Part shown: positions 25,860 through 37,300 of the stretch, piece after piece | Numbering within the stretch: the stretch's first letter is position 1 | Layout of the letters: the number at the start of each line of letters is the position of its first letter | The notes under the pieces: model-generated | Databases searched by the model: none | Told to the model about the DNA's origin: nothing | What the model saw: only the letters and a program-made list of their open reading frames with translations | Assembly: GCA_002007465.1 (NCBI GenBank) | Contig: LNAC01001208.1 | Span: 98,299-162,298 of the forward strand | Direction: 5' to 3' | DNA length: 64,000 bases | DNA from: Ailurus styani | Lineage: Eukaryota > Chordata > Mammalia > Carnivora > Ailuridae | Position numbers and translations under genes: made by a program

Positions 25860-26484
25860 TTTTTTTAAATTTAATTTAATTTTATTCAGTGATCCAAGAT
25901 TCATCATTTATGAACCACACCCAGTGCTCCATGCAATAGGTGCCCTCTTTAATACCCACCACCAGGCTCACCCATCCCTCCTCCCCTCTCCCCTCCATAA
26001 CCCTCAGTTTGTTTCTCAGAGTCCGCAGTCTCTCATGGTTCATCTCCCCTTCCTATTTACCCCAATTCACTTGTCCTTCCCTTCCCCTATTACTGGGTTC
26101 CCTGAGGGGGTGGAAAAAGAGAGAAGACTCGAAGAGGTGGTTGATCAAGTACTGGATGAAAATTTCCCTAATCTGGGGAATGGAACAACTGTTCGTGTCC
26201 TAGAGGCAGAGAGGATACCCCGCCAAGATCAATGAGTCTAGAAAGACCCCCAGACACTTAATTGTGAGATTCATGAATCATAAATTCAGACAGGAGTTCT
26301 TAAGGGCAGCTAGGGAGAAGAGATCCCTTACATATAGAGGAAGGACCATCAGAATAACGTCGGACCTGTCCACAGAAACCTGGCAAGCCAGAAAGGGCTG
26401 GCAAGACATATTCAGGTCACTAAATGAGAAGAACATGAACCCAAGAATACTTTGTCCAGACACTTTGGAAAACAGTGTGGAGAT
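25860..26484 (-). mobile_element. Rearranged (5'-inverted) L1 insertion
   Basis: The left part (25860-about 26095) is an antisense L1 3' UTR with its T-rich tail complement; the right part (about 26097-26484) is L1 sequence in the opposite, sense orientation. A perfect 15-bp TSD (tccccatcccattct at 25845-25859 and 26485-26499) encloses both, so they arrived in one event, as expected for twin priming. Confidence 0.9.
26097..26456 (+). pseudogene. L1 ORF1 C-terminal fragment
   Basis: Encodes part of the L1 RNA-binding chaperone ORF1p: central-to-C-terminal sequence including 'LDENFPNLGNGTTVRVLEAE' and then, after a frame change near 26230, 'REKRSLTYRGRTIRITSDLS' and 'ETWQARKGWQDIFRSLNEKN'. There is no N-terminal coiled coil and the end is cut off. 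It is the only ORF1 sequence I recognise in the window. Confidence 0.8.
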
Positions 26485-26790
26485 TCCCCATCCCATTCTG
26501 AGTAAAAGACAGCCCTTACGATGCCCCAGATACTTCTCTGCCCCCCTTTCCGGGCTCCTTCTGTCTGGAAGAGTCTTTACACTGGCTGTTCCCTCTGTCA
26601 GGAATTGTCTTTCCCTCTTCTCCTTCAGTTGTTTCAGTGAGGTCTTTTCTGCTTTAAAGAGACAAATTTATCTCCCACACTTCTCTTCCTCTTCCCTGAC
26701 ACTTATCAACATCTCACACGCCATTTTTAAATTTAAGGCAAACAATTCACTGATTATTTTCAAAACTGCCCATTTTACATACTATAATAA

Positions 26791-26792
<2 letters not shown>

Positions 26793-26840
<48 letters not shown>

Positions 26841-26852
26841 ATCTATCTATCT
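26793..26852 (+). repeat. (TATC)n microsatellite
   Basis: About 14 tetranucleotide units with one short interruption (atc) near 26840. Confidence 0.97.
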
Positions 26853-26862
26853 CTCTGTTTCA

Positions 26863-27302
26863 CAGTTGACTATTGAACAACATGGAGTTTAGGGGCACCA
26901 AACTGCTATGTAGTTGAACATCTGCCTATAAGTTTTGACTCCCCCCAAAACTTAACTACTAATAATCTATTGACCAGAAGATTTACCAATCATGTAAATA
27001 GTTGATTAACACATATTTTGTATGTTGTATGTATTGTATACTGTATTCTTAGAATAAAGTCAGCTAGAGAAAAGAAAATGTTATTAAGAAAACCAGGAGG
27101 ACATATACTAAATCATTATGCTTTATATCTAAAACTAATACACTGTTACATGTTAATTATATTTCAATAAAATAAATGAATATCTTAAAAAATCATAAGG
27201 AAGAGAAAGTACATTTACAGTACTGTATCCTATTTATTGGAAAAAATCCACATATAAGTGGGCCCATGCAGTTCAAACCTGTGTTGTTCAAACCTGTGTT
27301 GT
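26863..27302. mobile_element. Tigger2-like non-autonomous DNA transposon
   Basis: Left terminus gttgactattgaacaacatg pairs with right-end sequence cagttcaaacctgtgttgttcaa; the inner block ttaactactaataatctatt and gtatactgtattcttagaat fit the recalled Tigger2 group. The right terminal block is partly duplicated (gttcaaacctgtgttgtt twice, 27272-27302). No transposase remains. Confidence 0.6.
27095..27175 (+). mobile_element. Possible L1 3'-end insertion inside the Tigger
   Basis: The sequence tatctaaaactaatacactg and ttaattatatttcaataaaa looks like an old L1 3' terminus. Flanking aagaaaacca and ttaaaaaatca are only similar, so a TSD is not proved. Confidence 0.4.
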
Positions 27303-27410
27303 TCCTTACTACTATTATTATTTACTGTTTATCTCCCCCAAGTGAAATAAGCTTCATGAAGTTGGGGCTTTTTGTCTGTTTTGTTCCCTGTTCTTGGGAT
27401 TATACAGTGC

Positions 27411-27770
27411 TTCACAAATTTTAACATGCCCAGGAATCACCTGAGGATCTTTATAAAATGTAGATTCTAATTTGGTAGCTTTGGGATGGGACCTAAGAAT
27501 CTGCATCCCTAATAAGCTCAGGTTGCCCATATCTGGAATAACCAGGCTGGCATCCATGTAGATTCCCACCTATAGGCAGGGCCATCAGTTGTTTTCTTTC
27601 CAAAGCCAAGTTCAAGCTCCCAGGGCTGGGTTGATGGTATCAGAATCACATGGGAGATCTTTCAGCTAGATTCCTGGGTGCCTACCTCAGAGGCTGTGAT
27701 TGAGTAGGTCAGAAGTAGGGCCTTGGAATCTTTTTTATAAGGCTCTCCAGGTGACTGGAAAGTACAGCCA
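27411..27770 (+). mobile_element. Two MER5-like hAT-Charlie remnants
   Basis: First copy near 27411-27545 (caggaatcacctgaggatct, gggacctaagaatctgcatc); second near 27598-27770 (atcagaatcacatgggagat, aggctgtgattgagtaggtc). Both lack coding sequence, as usual for MER5. Confidence 0.6.
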
Positions 27771-28274
27771 GGATGGGTTCCCACTGATATAGAGAAATGA
27801 AGAACCTCTTGCATGTACAGATGTGATTCTGATTTTGCCAAATTGTCATCTAGTGAATACAGAATGAAAATTGATGTCTTGATTAAAAATAAAAAAATTC
27901 TTTTTCTTCATTTGCATCATTTGGTTGGCCTCCAAAAGAATCTAATGATTTCAACCAAGAAAAAAGGAAAATGTGTATAATCAACTCCAAATATACCCAT
28001 TCATCCCTTTAAAATTCTATTTAGTATTATGAAAATAACACAACTACATGGTAAATAGTTCAAACAATAAAAAGGTATGCTTTGAAAAGCAAGCTCTTCC
28101 ATCCTGATTTCTTGTCTCATTCCTTGGGGGAAATTATTGTTGACTGTTTCTTGTGAATATTTATAGATAGTTTCTAGACACACACAGAGACACTTTTTTT
28201 TTCTTGTTAAGAAAGGGGAAAGCACTTTGTGCCAGGCTTTTCCTTATCACTGTGTATCTTAGTTGGGCACATAT
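27771..28274. other. No gene recognised
   Basis: 28010-28190 (gtaaatagttcaaacaataa, tgactgtttcttgtgaatat) may be an old L1-type remnant; otherwise unassigned. Confidence 0.35.
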
Positions 28275-28289
28275 GCCATTGTATTTTCT

Positions 28290-28730
28290 TTTTTTTTATT
28301 TTATTTTTATTCTTTGCCCAAGGGGTACAGGTCTGTGAATCATCAGGCTTACATCTTTCACAGCACTCACCAAAGCACAAACCCTCCCCAATGTCCATAA
28401 CCCATCCACCCTATCCCTACCCTCCCACCCCCCAGTAACCCTCAGTTTGTTTTGTGAGATCAGGAGTCTCTTGTGGTTTGTCTCCTTCCCCATCCCATCT
28501 TGTTTCATTATTTTTCCCTCCCTACCCCCCACAACCCCCCACCCTGTCCCTCAAGTTCCTCATATCAGAGAGATCATATGATAATTGTCTTTCTCTGATT
28601 GACTTATTTCGCTCAGCTTAATACCCTTCAGTTCCATTCATGTCATTGCAAACAGCAAGATTTCGTTTCTTTTGATAGCTGCATAGTATTCCATTGTATA
28701 TAGTTGAAAATGGAGCTACCCTATGACCCA
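28290..28730 (-). mobile_element. Young L1 3' end with inverted 5' piece
   Basis: 28290-28701 is an antisense L1 3' end. 28702-28730 (agttgaaaatggagctaccc...) is sense L1 and matches 9708-9737 almost exactly. The target repeat gtattttctt lies at 28281-28290 and 28731-28740. This is the twin-priming arrangement. Confidence 0.9.
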
Positions 28731-28740
28731 GTATTTTCTT

Positions 28741-28962
28741 TTTTTTAAATTTTTAAAATTTTTATTTATATTTATTTATTTACTTATTTAACAGACACAG
28801 AGAGAGAGAGACCACAAGTAGGCAGAGAGGCAGGCAGAGGGAGAGGAGGAAGCAGGCTCCCTGCTGAGCAGGGATCCCGATGTGGGCTTCGATCCCAGGA
28901 CCCTGAGATCATGACCTGAGCTGAAGGCAGAGGCTTTAACCCACTGAGCCATCCAGGTGCCC
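28741..28962 (-). mobile_element. Carnivore SINE
   Basis: Reverse SINE whose outer TSD gccattgtattttct is at 28275-28289 and 28963-28977. The L1 at 28290-28730 sits between the left TSD copy and the SINE body, having re-used the target. Confidence 0.92.
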
Positions 28963-28989
28963 GCCATTGTATTTTCTAAGATGGCCACA

Positions 28990-29350
28990 ACTCTAGGTTG
29001 TCCCTGATTCACTGCCTACTGAGATGTGGGATTTATGATTCTTTCCTTGGAATCTGGGTTGGCTTGTGACTATTTGAGAGTGACACTATGTCACTCTTAA
29101 GGCCAGATCATTAAAAGTGGTACAACTTGTACCTGGTCCTTTGGTATGCTAACACATTGCAGCCCAATCACCAAGAAAGACCACATGGAAAAGTCATGTT
29201 TAGGTTTTCTGGCCAACAACCCTAGGCCTACTCTGAGCCAAGAGCTAGCATCACCTTCCAGAAATGTGTGGGAGTGAGTGTCAGATGATTCTAGCCCCCA
29301 GCCTCAGGCCATGCCAGCACAGAGCAGAGAGGAACTGCAAAAAAATTGGA
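28990..29350 (+). mobile_element. Possible MLT1-type LTR remnant (ERVL-MaLR)
   Basis: Features recalled from MaLR LTRs: gaatctgggttggcttgtga, ggccagatcattaaaagtgg, ttctggccaacaaccc and the gattctagcccccagc block. Diverged; ends not defined. Confidence 0.4.
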
Positions 29351-29379
29351 CATGGCATTTCCTGATCCTATTTAAGGGT

Positions 29380-29854
29380 GACACGGGAGGAGTTTTAGGA
29401 GGTTGCTCTAACCTGAGTGACATTTGTGAGTGACCTTGAGTCAGTCATTTTGTATGAGTTATGCTAGGTTAGGCAGTGTAGCAAAAGCAAACAAATTTCA
29501 CATCTTACAACTTTACATCATCAGTGTTTATTTCTCACTCATATAACAGTTCAAGGAGGAACAGGAGGCTCCCCTCCACATCACGACCTAGGGATCCAAT
29601 TTCCTTCCATTTGGGGGCTCTTCCACATTTGAGACCCTCCTTGGAATCCTTTAATGTATCCTATTTATTTCAAATTTATTTCAATCATCTATCAGTAAAG
29701 AAAGAGAATACAGAGGATCACGTAGGGAATTGTATGGCTTGGCCTTCAGTGAGTTCTATCACTTCTGCCCACAATCCACTGGCCAAGACCCAAACATATG
29801 GCCTCATCCTAACTGCGAAGGAGTCTGGGAAAGATGGTCTTCTTGACTACTCAG
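29380..29854. mobile_element. Old dispersed repeat, family uncertain
   Basis: Contains gtttatttctcactcatata, atcacgacctagggatccaa and ccactggccaagacccaaac, a combination I recall from a common old mammalian repeat that I cannot name reliably. Confidence 0.35.
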
Positions 29855-30045
29855 GGAGAGTATTTAGCTGGTTTCTGACATGTAGTGCCTCAATTTCCTT
29901 TCTGTGGATGAGGATAATAATAATGCTGACATCACCAGGTATCTGTGAGGACCAAAATGTAAGAAGTTGTTTTATCACTGAAGAAGTTGAAAGAGCTGTA
30001 CGCATTTTAAGTATTATGGCATTTCTCATCAGAGAAATTATCTGA
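29855..30045 (+). mobile_element. MIR-like SINE remnant
   Basis: gtgcctcaatttcctttctg followed by gatgaggataataataatgc fits the MIR core and downstream segment. Confidence 0.45.
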
Positions 30046-30479
30046 GATGATAGACACTTCTCATCATAATTCTGGGGTCCTTGTGGATAATGGGAAATGA
30101 TAAGCCATTGCCCCTGCCCCAGGCTGTCTTATATCTAAGCACTGGCAACCATTACCCTACACCAACAATTTCTTCTCCCTGGTGAAGAAACAACATGTTA
30201 TACAAAAGCAGCTCACCCACATGTTATTTAAGCTCTAAGAAAGAAATATCAGGAACGCAGTCGGTCCCTCACCAGGCAACATTCAAGTGGGACATTATGC
30301 AGAGATGCACTTGTTCTTTCTGTCTTCAGCTTTGTACTATACTGGTGGCTACCCAGGCTCTGTTTCCATAGCACCATATAAAATTCATATAGGCAAGAGC
30401 AAGAGAAAGATTAAGTAAAAGGAGCTGAAAACAAATAATGCCTGCAAGGCTTTCTTTTCTACTTTTTCAGTAAGGTACT
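30046..30479. other. No gene or repeat recognised
   Basis: Unassigned. Confidence 0.4.
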
Positions 30480-30640
30480 TAAATTGGAAAAGCCCAGTGT
30501 TTTAATCTGTACAATGGGGATAATAATACCTGAGCTGCCTAGCTTAAGCACTGTGGAGAGGATCATTTAAAGAAATGCTCTGGACAGAGCTTTATAAACT
30601 GCATAAAATGTATACTGTAAAGCGGTGTGCAGTGGTGCTT
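30480..30640 (+). mobile_element. MIR SINE
   Basis: tttaatctgtacaatgggga, taataatacctgagctgcc and gaggatcatttaaagaaatg match the MIR 3' half. Confidence 0.55.
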
Positions 30641-31019
30641 CTCCTGCTACTCCTTGAGAAGCCGTGGGCAACAGTATTGCTGTGTAACTCTAAAAAATCA
30701 CAACCATTTTACTGATTATAAATTTTCTGTATCAATCTTGGAAAATAGAGGAAAGTATAATTATAGTTTCTGCTACTGAGTAATTTTTATGTCCAGTTGG
30801 TTCACCCTCATGGGTTGGTCCTGTCTTTCTGCTTGCATAACAAACAGCTAAACAAGCCTATTAGATTCAAGGTACGTATACTGCTTGCTTTATCTGCTTA
30901 TTTCCAAAGCAAGCAGCTTAGCAGTTTCATGACATGTGTCAGGGCCTGAAAAAAGTCCATTTTCTTTGGCCCTATATGTTTCTTCCTAAGAATCTTTCCT
31001 AAAGATGTAAGCACAGCCC
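30641..31019. other. No gene or repeat recognised
   Basis: Unassigned, AT-rich. Confidence 0.4.
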
Positions 31020-31450
31020 AGATTTAAAGATCCAAAGATGGCTGCTGCAGGGTTATTTACAAAAGTGAGATGTTGAAAATGTAAACACCTGTCATTAAAG
31101 CAACGATTAAGTAAATCATGGAACATTCCTGTAGTAGAATATTGTGGGATTCCCTAAGAATAATGTTTAAGTTATACTTTTAATGATATGGGAAACTGCT
31201 TATTACATAAATATTCACAAGATGGTGAATGCTATATAGTTTTGTCTCCACTAGGTTCAAACTGTGGAAAAAGGATGGGGAAGAAATGGGTCAAAAGGAA
31301 CTGCATTGCTTCTGGGTGGTAGAATTATGAGAAAGTTTCTTTTTTTTTGGTGTGTTCTTCACCGCCACCACCCACTTTCCTGTAGTACTTTTAAAAGTTT
31401 TTACAGGGAAAAAAAACATTTCTACATGAAGCGAGATTAGAAAAAATAAA
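31020..31450 (+). mobile_element. Ancient L1 3'-end remnant
   Basis: Old L1 3' UTR-type sequence: aatcatggaacattcctgta, tatgggaaactgcttattac, tgcttctgggtggtagaatt, ending in A-rich DNA. Confidence 0.55.
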
Positions 31451-32181
31451 GTAAAACACTGAGTTTAAGTTTAAAACTGTGCAAATTGCAAATTCCTCTC
31501 AAACAGACGTTCCCTATCTCAACTCCATTTGTCTCACTTATTTACAGTTTCATTTGCTTTTTCTTATAAATGCTTATGTAGCCATTGGTGCCATCAGCAC
31601 TAGGTGAAATTCAATTCCAAATATGTAAAGACTGGAGCCAGCCACTCACCAAGGCTTCATCTGCTGAGCGGATCTTCAAAGGAACTGAGAAGTAAGTGGT
31701 TCTCATATTGAATTTCCACCTTCAGGCACAGGTCAGAAAGCACAGTCAAATGTTTTCCATAATGGCAAGTGTATCTTTCACAAACAAGATTAAGAGGAGA
31801 AGGAAGTATTAACATGGATCCAATTATAGCTGCGGCCTGTTGGAGATTAACCTCCATGAAGAATCAGGTCAATTTAGAGAAGACAGTTTTGCTGAGGATG
31901 CAAACAGACTTGGTTTCTTTTAGAATTTGATAATCCCTGTGAAGGCTCAGGGAAGTAAGTTTCATGTGAATGGAGACTGAATGTCCTTTTGAGGAATTTG
32001 CATAGAGGATAGTCAATGAAACAATGTATAGGTGGGATTTCCATCACTAGAAGTAGAGTGTCCATATGGGACAAAGAATTTCCAGGATCATCTTCTCTAC
32101 CTCACATGTTCTTGCTGGCTTCCCCCAAAGGCCTCTAGAAGACTAAGTCACACATGGAGTGACTTCTCAGCAGAAGCCAAT
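31451..32181. other. No gene or repeat recognised
   Basis: Two 66-codon minus frames without domains; nothing else. Confidence 0.4.
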
Positions 32182-32196
32182 AAAGTCTGATGTGTA

Positions 32197-32713
32197 ATGG
32201 AATACTATGCAGCTATCAAAAGAAATGAAATCTTGCCGTTTGCAACGACATGGATGGAACTGGAGGGTATTATGCTGAGTGAAATAAGTCAATCAGAGAA
32301 AGACAATTATCATATGATCTCTCTGATATGAGGAACTTGAGGGACAGGGTGGGGGGTCGTGGGGGGTAGGGAGGGAAAAATAATGAAACAAGATGGGATG
32401 GGGAAGGAGACAAACCATAAGAGACTCCTAATCTCACAAAACAAACTGAGGGTTACTGGGGGGTGGGAGGGTAGGGATAGGGTGGATGGGTTATGGACAT
32501 TGGGGAGGGTTTGTGCTTTGGTGAGTGCTGTGAAAGATGTAAGCCTGATGATTCACAGACCTGTACCCCTTGGGCAAAGAATAAAAATAAAATTAAAAAA
32601 ANGGTTATGGACATTGGGGAGGGTTTGTGCTTTGGTGAGTGCTGTGAAAGATGTAAGCCTGATGATTCACAGACCTGTACCCCTTGGGCAAAAAATTAAA
32701 ATTAAATTAAAAA
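32197..32713 (+). mobile_element. Young L1 3' end with duplicated terminal segment
   Basis: Last ORF2 codons (from tggaatactatgcagctatc) and the 3' UTR. Exact TSD aaagtctgatgtgta at 32182-32196 and 32714-32728. The final roughly 113 bp occur twice (32489-32601 and from 32603), separated by one N, so real length is probably about 115 bp shorter. Confidence 0.92.
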
Positions 32714-32728
32714 AAAGTCTGATGTGTA

Positions 32729-33904
32729 CTATCCATTTGTGTCAGATATAAAAACAGGGATATTATTTGTTCTGAGTGTCAGTGTTTCATGAGGCCTTGC
32801 AGAATCCTTGACAACTGGGACCTTAGGGATATTCACCTTGCATCCTTCCTGGTGGGGAAGATGAGTCAAGCACAGATTTCTCTTGTTAGAAATTGCTTTA
32901 AAACTCAAAATTTGGGTTTTACTTGGAGGGTAACTTAGTGACTGCAATGGTGTTTGTTGATCCCAGGAATCTCAGCAATATCCACACTTAAAAGGGATCT
33001 TCAGTTGAACACATTTTACTGCCCTCTGATCTTTTGTGACTAATGTCTGGTTGTTGGTTGATATATCAAGTAAGGCTGGTATTAAGTGTTGTGGCCTTGA
33101 ACTTTTCTGGGACCAGGGGTATTTGTTAAGAAGGATGTTATACATGGAATATTCTGGTTTTGGGGCTCCACCAAAACTTGCCCCGATTTACTTTCACCCA
33201 TAAGACAAGATTTCCTTGTCTCTCTCATGATGTGACTCCTGACTCTTCACTTTGCATTTCTCTTCCTCTGTCCCCATGAGGGATTCACCAGATCTCCTTA
33301 CCTTCCTGGGCTTGTTCTCAAATTTCCCTTGTGTCTGTCTGACCAATTCTGGGTAAAGGCACTGCCCTTCTTATTTGGAGCTCAGAGTCTCCATGCACAT
33401 AAGTTCTTATGACAGGTCCTGCCATATCTCCTGTCGTGGAGTCCCTGCATGGTGACCTGCCTTGTACCCCTGCACCCTCCACGTCCTGGAAACCAGTTCT
33501 GCTTTTTCAGGATCCTGTCAGATATTAGAGCTCTGACTTTGAACCCAAGTCTTGGCCTTTCTGGCACCAACCGCTTTCAAATCTCATCACTTCCACATCC
33601 CTCCTGGTAAAAGTGCCCATAGAATGGTCGTCATCTGTGCTATTTCACTCTGTGTCCCTAGATTTCAGATTTTTTTCCTGAAATTCAGCATACTGTTGAC
33701 CTACCCCGACAACAAGCTTCAGGTACCATCTTAGCTGAGTATAACNGAGATACTTCTTACCTGAGTAGAAGTTTTTTAGGTGACTCAGTTCCACCCCTCA
33801 GATCCAAGAGATGAGGGTAACTAACTTAGGATGCTGCTACCCAGAAGCTAGATCAAGTTGAAGAGTGAATTTTCTGAGGTTTGGAAGCCTTCTCAATGAT
33901 ATCA
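32729..33904. other. No gene or repeat recognised
   Basis: Unassigned; single N at 33746. Its end shares a 29-bp block with 35034-35062. Confidence 0.4.
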
Positions 33905-34345
33905 GCTTCTTATCCCAGCTTTCCTGAAGTATAATTGACAAGTAAAACTATATATATTGAAAGTATATAAGTATATATAATGTGATTATTTGATACAGGT
34001 ATACACTGTGAAATGCTAACCACAGTCAAATTAAGTAACACACCAGTCACTTCATATAGTTATCTTTTTTTGTGGTGAGAATGCTTAAAATCTATTCTCT
34101 TAGACAATTTCTAGTATACATTATTATTACTGTGGTCACTATGCTGTGTCAGATTTCCAGAATACATGCATCTCGTTACTGAAGTTTTGTACTCTTTGAC
34201 CAGCATCTTCCCATTTCCTCCACTTCCCAGCTTCTGGAAACCATCATTTTATTCTCTATTTTAATCCGTTCAACTTTTTTTCTTTTTGTATTCCACATAT
34301 AAGTGATACTGTTCAGTAATTGCCTTTGTCTGGCATAACATTAGC
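33905..34345 (-). mobile_element. Old L1 3' UTR remnant (L1MA/L1MB-like)
   Basis: Antisense: ctgaagtataattgacaagt, gtggtgagaatgcttaaaat, tattctcttagacaatttct, attccacatataagtgatac. Same type as 51490-52368. Confidence 0.65.
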
Positions 34346-37300
34346 TTCTGATTCAGAAGCAAAGATAGATCTCCCTCCATGACAGGCAGGTCATTCAGGA
34401 AGGCAAGACCAAATTACAAGGATGGCCTTGCAACCTCTGATGATTGTACTGTGGAAATATCCTCACCACCATCATGAGGTTTCATAGTCAACTGTGAAAC
34501 ATGTGCCCCTTCCTAAATAGAGAAATGAAACCCAGATTATCCAGGGAGAATATCCTTCAGGTGTGGGGTAGGTGGATCACATAGCTCAGATCTTGTCCTC
34601 TCAAATGTGACCTTCTTCTTCAAGATTTCTTACTTGTGTTCTGGCCTGAGTAGAGACACAGCTCTTCCCCTTAATAGTATAATTAGAAAAGTCTGACTCT
34701 CAATAGAACTTCCCTTAAGTCTTCTGGATTGCCGAATGGAAATATACACTGAAATTAACTACAAATTAGATAATCTGGCTATAGAGTACAGTTTTCTTGT
34801 TTTGTTTATTTTGATTCTTGGGATGCTCTGCAGGGTTGTATTCCTCTTAGGCCCCAGCTTTCTTTGGTATCAAACCCTGGGTGGATGTTGAGAAGTCCAT
34901 GGATGAATTTCAGTTAAGGTCCATCAATACTTTGAAATTGCAATTGAATGTTTCTGTGCCTGTGCATTTTTCTGGGAATAGAATACACAACTTTCATGAG
35001 ATTCTCAAAGATGTCTTTGTACCTCCAAATGGTAGGTACCATCTTAGCTGAGTATAACTGAGTATAACTGACTATAACTGAGTCCCACACACCTGGATGT
35101 CTCCTCAAAGTTAAGAGATTAAAAGCAGGAGACAATGGGTAGATCCTCTCTCTCCAGTTTTCTTCCTTGGGTGATTGGCCCCAAGAATGACCATCTCTTT
35201 CAAGGGAGACCAAACCACACTGCTAACCAATTCAAAACACAAATCCAGTAGAAACAGTACCCCAACATTTGGGATCATGTTTCTTATAGAGCCAACCTAT
35301 GTTTGGCTCTCAACAAGGTCCCATACAAACCAAAGTTTCTCATTTTATGCCTGTAAAAATAGGAAACAGTTGTTTAAAGCCCTCACATCCTTTTCTTCCA
35401 ATTTCAATTGAATTGGGTTTTTAGAATGTTTAGCAAATTTTGTTTTTATAGAGACCCAGTGGGAAGAACTTTAACTTTAATCTGTTTTATGTTCTCAGAA
35501 GGTTAGAACAATTAATATGGTAGAAATAGTACCACATATAGTCCCAGGGATAGCTATGAATATAAAATGATACATTAGTTTAATTCCTCCAATGAATGGC
35601 TTATTGTCTCTGTCAGCAAATGTGGCTTCATGGATAACTGGCAAAATCACACAGATACTTTCTCAAAGAATCCACATTGGGCTAGCAGGAGATCAGTGGC
35701 AAAGTCACTGGTTCTGATGTGATTGATCAAATGTTGATAGTGACTGATAGGGTCCTTGAAAACTTAAATAACAGTTTTGAGTTCCCATGGGAAGAATTCT
35801 ACCCTTGAGATGGAGAGGCCTGAGTTATGGTGCTTCACTAGGTACCAACAAAGTATGTAAACTTAGGTGAATTATCTGGTCTGTCTGGACACTCACCTGG
35901 GTTCTTACCTGTAGAATGAGGCTCTCTGAGATCCAGTGAAGCTCTGACCTCCATGAGTCTATTGACTGTACAAGTTTGAGTGGCTCTGAAAAGGCTTTGG
36001 AGGCAACACATGGCGTTAAGTATGGGCAAAATGTGCCAGTGACAGGGCACCAGTACTGTGGGTTAGGGTGGTGCTAAAATAAGTTTCAGTGGTTTAATTG
36101 AAAATATTGGGGCAGTGATGATCTTATTTCACTCTCTGGGATGTTCAAGTGGATGGTCCAAAATTTATCCAATAATTGTATAATTCCCACCTATCTTTGG
36201 CTTCATAAAGGCAAGCAAACTTGAGCTGATTTCCAGAAATAAGAAAGGAGCATAAGCACAGTTGTTTATGGGGGCCAGATTTTCACTTCTACTGTCATCT
36301 GTTTGACCCTGTGCATGCTCTCCTTTACTCGTGGTAGTTATCTGAAATAACACTTATATGCTGGACAACTATGGAATGAACATAGGCTTCTATTTCCCAG
36401 GAGGACTCAGATTCACTCAGTGTCTTCCTCAGAGACAAAGTACAAGGTCCCAAGCTAGGAAAATATTGCTAAATAGCTCTACCCTGGGATCTGAGTAAAT
36501 GACATGCAGAATGGTCTTCACCTGAAGACATTAATCAGCAGTTTAAGCAGCTTCCACATAGTCTTGCCAGTGATACCCATGCTCTCTCAGTTCTCACTTG
36601 ATAATTTGTTTGCAAAACCTTCAGTGATTTGGCAAAAGCTGAGTGTCCCCACCTGCAATGCCTGCTAGAAAACTCATGTTTGAATTTCAGAATTTTTTTT
36701 GTAGATGAAATTTACAGTTACCCCATTAAGACTAAGAATCAACAGAAGGCACCATTTATGAGTATTTCCCAATGGGGTGACGAGAGCTGAGTACAGAGCC
36801 GTAAGGAGACATCCAGATGAAAAGAAAGCTCAGTCATTTTATCCCTCATGTATTGCATGTTTTGTTGAGGTCCAGCCAATGACCTAGAAATTCATGTCCA
36901 GAAAGGTGATATTTCAAAATGTTTCTGAGTAAAAGAATTTTCAGTATATACTACTGTCAAATACAAGTTTTATGCTAAGCTTGACACAAATGCAAATCAG
37001 TTACATAAAGCCTATCTTAAATGAGTTTAAAGGGAAGATGAGTTCATAAGTAATCAGGACACGTAGTGATATAGGTAGGGGTCTTTGAGGAGGTGCGAAG
37101 AGCTGGAGCCATGATACAGTCATGGAAGTTGCCAGAATTTCCACAGGATATTGCACAGGAAACTTCAAGCTCAGCTTGGTTGGAAACCAGGTTGGAAACC
37201 AGGTTGAAAGGGTAGATTGGACTCAGGACATGTTCATGATGTTTTGGTTGTCATGGGCTGGGACAAGTTTAACCTTTTTGAAACTAACACGGTGGCCTAT

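Larger units (their letters stand above)
25656..27410 (+). mobile_element. Ancient L2, interrupted by L1, microsatellite and Tigger
   Basis: Pieces in L2 order: ctggattattgcaatagctc and agggatcctttgacaatgta (25700-25800), tacactggctgttccctctg and cagtgaggtcttttctgc (26577-26650), cacttatcaacatctcac (about 26700), then ttactgtttatctcccccaa and gcttcatgaagttggggctt (27325-27370). The intervening parts are later insertions. Confidence 0.65.

Noticed and set aside
26264..26869. 201-codon frame as one protein
   Set aside because: Only the first 65 or so codons are L1 ORF1; the rest is the L1 junction, L2 and a TATC microsatellite read through by chance.
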